From Polydactylus sextarius (Eukaryota; Chordata; Actinopteri; Polynemidae), in contig CM028915.1 of assembly GCA_016801845.1 (NCBI GenBank), positions 6,914,501 to 6,978,500 of the forward strand: a stretch of DNA of 64,000 bases. Reading direction: 5' to 3'. Of the stretch, positions 62,801 through 64,000 are shown piece after piece. The notes beneath the pieces are model-generated. The model did not search any database and had not been told where the DNA came from. It saw only the letters and a program-made list of their open reading frames with translations. A program made the translations under genes and the position numbers. The stretch's first letter is position 1. Every line of letters starts with the position of its first letter.

Positions 62801-64000
62801 CTTCAGAGCTGTGATGAGAAGTCAAAATCACTGTCAAAATGGTATAAATATAAAATCATGTTAATAATTCTGTGAAAGATGCAGTTACTTTACTACAGTA
62901 ATTAAGAAAGGTAAGTGTCTACAATAGATCATATGCATGGACTGAATCAAATTAACTCAATAACCAAGAGCAAACAATCAGATAAATAACAAATAAAAGA
63001 GTAAATATGTATAAAGCTGCAGCTCAGACGAGGTCTTGAGCTTGTAAAATGGCTTCGCCCAACTTGTGGTCAATAGTGAAGCAGCAGGAATTCTTCCATG
63101 GATCGCTCCAGCAGATAATGTCAGTCACCTACTGTGTGGAAAACCCCTCCCCATTGTTTTCTTTTACCCCCCAACAGAAAACAAATGGGCCACACAGCTT
63201 GCTATGTGGCTGAGGTGTTAATTACCGTCCCCTGCCCATATGAACAGCAGCTTCAGACAATAGCCCCGTCAGGCCCCCGACACAACAGTCCCTCCCTGGT
63301 TTTCTCTGCTGATATCTCTTGCTCATGTGGGGCCATTGACACCTCAACCTGATCTATGCATTAAATACAATTAAAAGCTTTGGGGGACAAAGACAATGTG
63401 ATAAGTAGCACCCGCCTTGACTTAGAGTTTGCATTAAGGCTCATTGTTTGCCAACATTAGAAGCAATTACATTGACAATTCTTAAGCAAACCTGGCCAGT
63501 CATTGTGCTAATTAGTGTGTAATTGATGGGGAAACGACAAGCAGCTCAACTCCTCAGACCCGTAATGCACTACTGGGCCACCGCAAAATTTTCTGAATGG
63601 AGGCCGTGTCCTATTATCCAGTCCACTATGAAGTAAGCAGATTAGTCAGGGTGGAAGTTATTAATTAAAGCTATCTTAAAGGAAAGTACAAAGAGAAATA
63701 AACAACAAAAATTCTTGAATGACCATGACGATTTCTTTTTCTTTTTCACAAATTTCTGATCCTTGATTTTTGGCTAATCAGCAGAAATGTAATACATCTG
63801 CTTATCAGACACACATAAGAAAACTCTAAGAACTATTGTTGTCTTTTCTCTCAGTTTACATTATTTAACTTGACAAGCTTGTTGTGCTGCCGTGGAGATA
63901 GCATGGTGCTAATGGCTACCACATTTGAAGTGTCCATTAGCCCATAGAGGAATGAAGTTAAGTGACTATGACAGGGGTACTCCCTCAGTTTGCCGGGCCT
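59871..64000 (-). other. tcf7l1: tcf7l1 upstream intron (partial)
   Basis: The intron continues beyond the window. No exon found. Complex, motif-rich blocks occur around 61660-61780 and 63180-63680. Confidence 0.6.
63180..63680. promoter_or_regulatory. Candidate intronic enhancer of tcf7l1
   Basis: A 500-base block without simple repeats holds GTTAATTACC, AATTACATTGACAATTC, GCTAATTAGTGTG, TAATTGATGG and GTTATTAATTAAAGC (homeodomain and SOX-type words). It also has CTTTG and ACAAAG, inverted, at about 63378-63391 (TCF-type half sites). Composition is like conserved noncoding elements in developmental-gene introns. Conservation is not shown here. Confidence 0.35.

Overview
This is a vertebrate nuclear window, almost certainly from a ray-finned (teleost) fish. 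It is gene-poor, with GT-AG introns, many (CA)n, (CT)n and (GAAA)n microsatellites, and remnants that resemble fish repeat families (a LINE with an RT fragment and tail, an AGCTTAGC-type interspersed repeat, and a TTACT-rich hAT-like element). No tRNA, rRNA or CRISPR was seen. All exons I can support lie on the minus strand, so genes read from right to left.

Right third (47.2-64 kb): the 3' part of tcf7l1, a TCF/LEF HMG-box factor that acts as a Wnt-pathway repressor. Nine consecutive exons join in frame into 449 C-terminal residues, covering the Groucho/TLE-interacting central region, the HMG box, a basic NLS and an E-type tail with two PLSL(T/V) CtBP-type motifs. The N-terminal beta-catenin-binding exons lie beyond base 64000. 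The last 4 kb is intron and holds a TAATTA/ACAAT-rich stretch that could be a conserved enhancer.

Middle (38.3-43.4 kb): a complete tgoln2, encoding a TGN38/TGN46-type trans-Golgi recycling protein. It has four exons and 554 residues: a signal peptide, a luminal domain with 27 exact-length 9-residue repeats, one transmembrane helix and a YQKL sorting signal. The tcf7l1-tgoln2 neighbourhood is also known in mammals, which supports both calls.

Left 34 kb: mostly noncoding. Three coding-like islands on the minus strand are reported without a family name: a 119-nt exon near 1.5 kb, a 64-nt exon near 28.5 kb, and a three-exon unit at 32.5-34.3 kb beside a CpG-richer 5' region, which would encode a 61-residue acidic-start peptide. 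The rest is intergenic or intronic, with microsatellites, several perfect short-loop hairpins, one miRNA-precursor-like hairpin (22.8 kb) and AT-rich homeodomain-type motifs typical of regulatory deserts.

I found no clear evidence of a novel multi-gene system. The best leads are the small three-exon unit, the 22.8-kb hairpin, the two unassigned exons and the possible alternative splicing at the ends of tgoln2 and inside tcf7l1.
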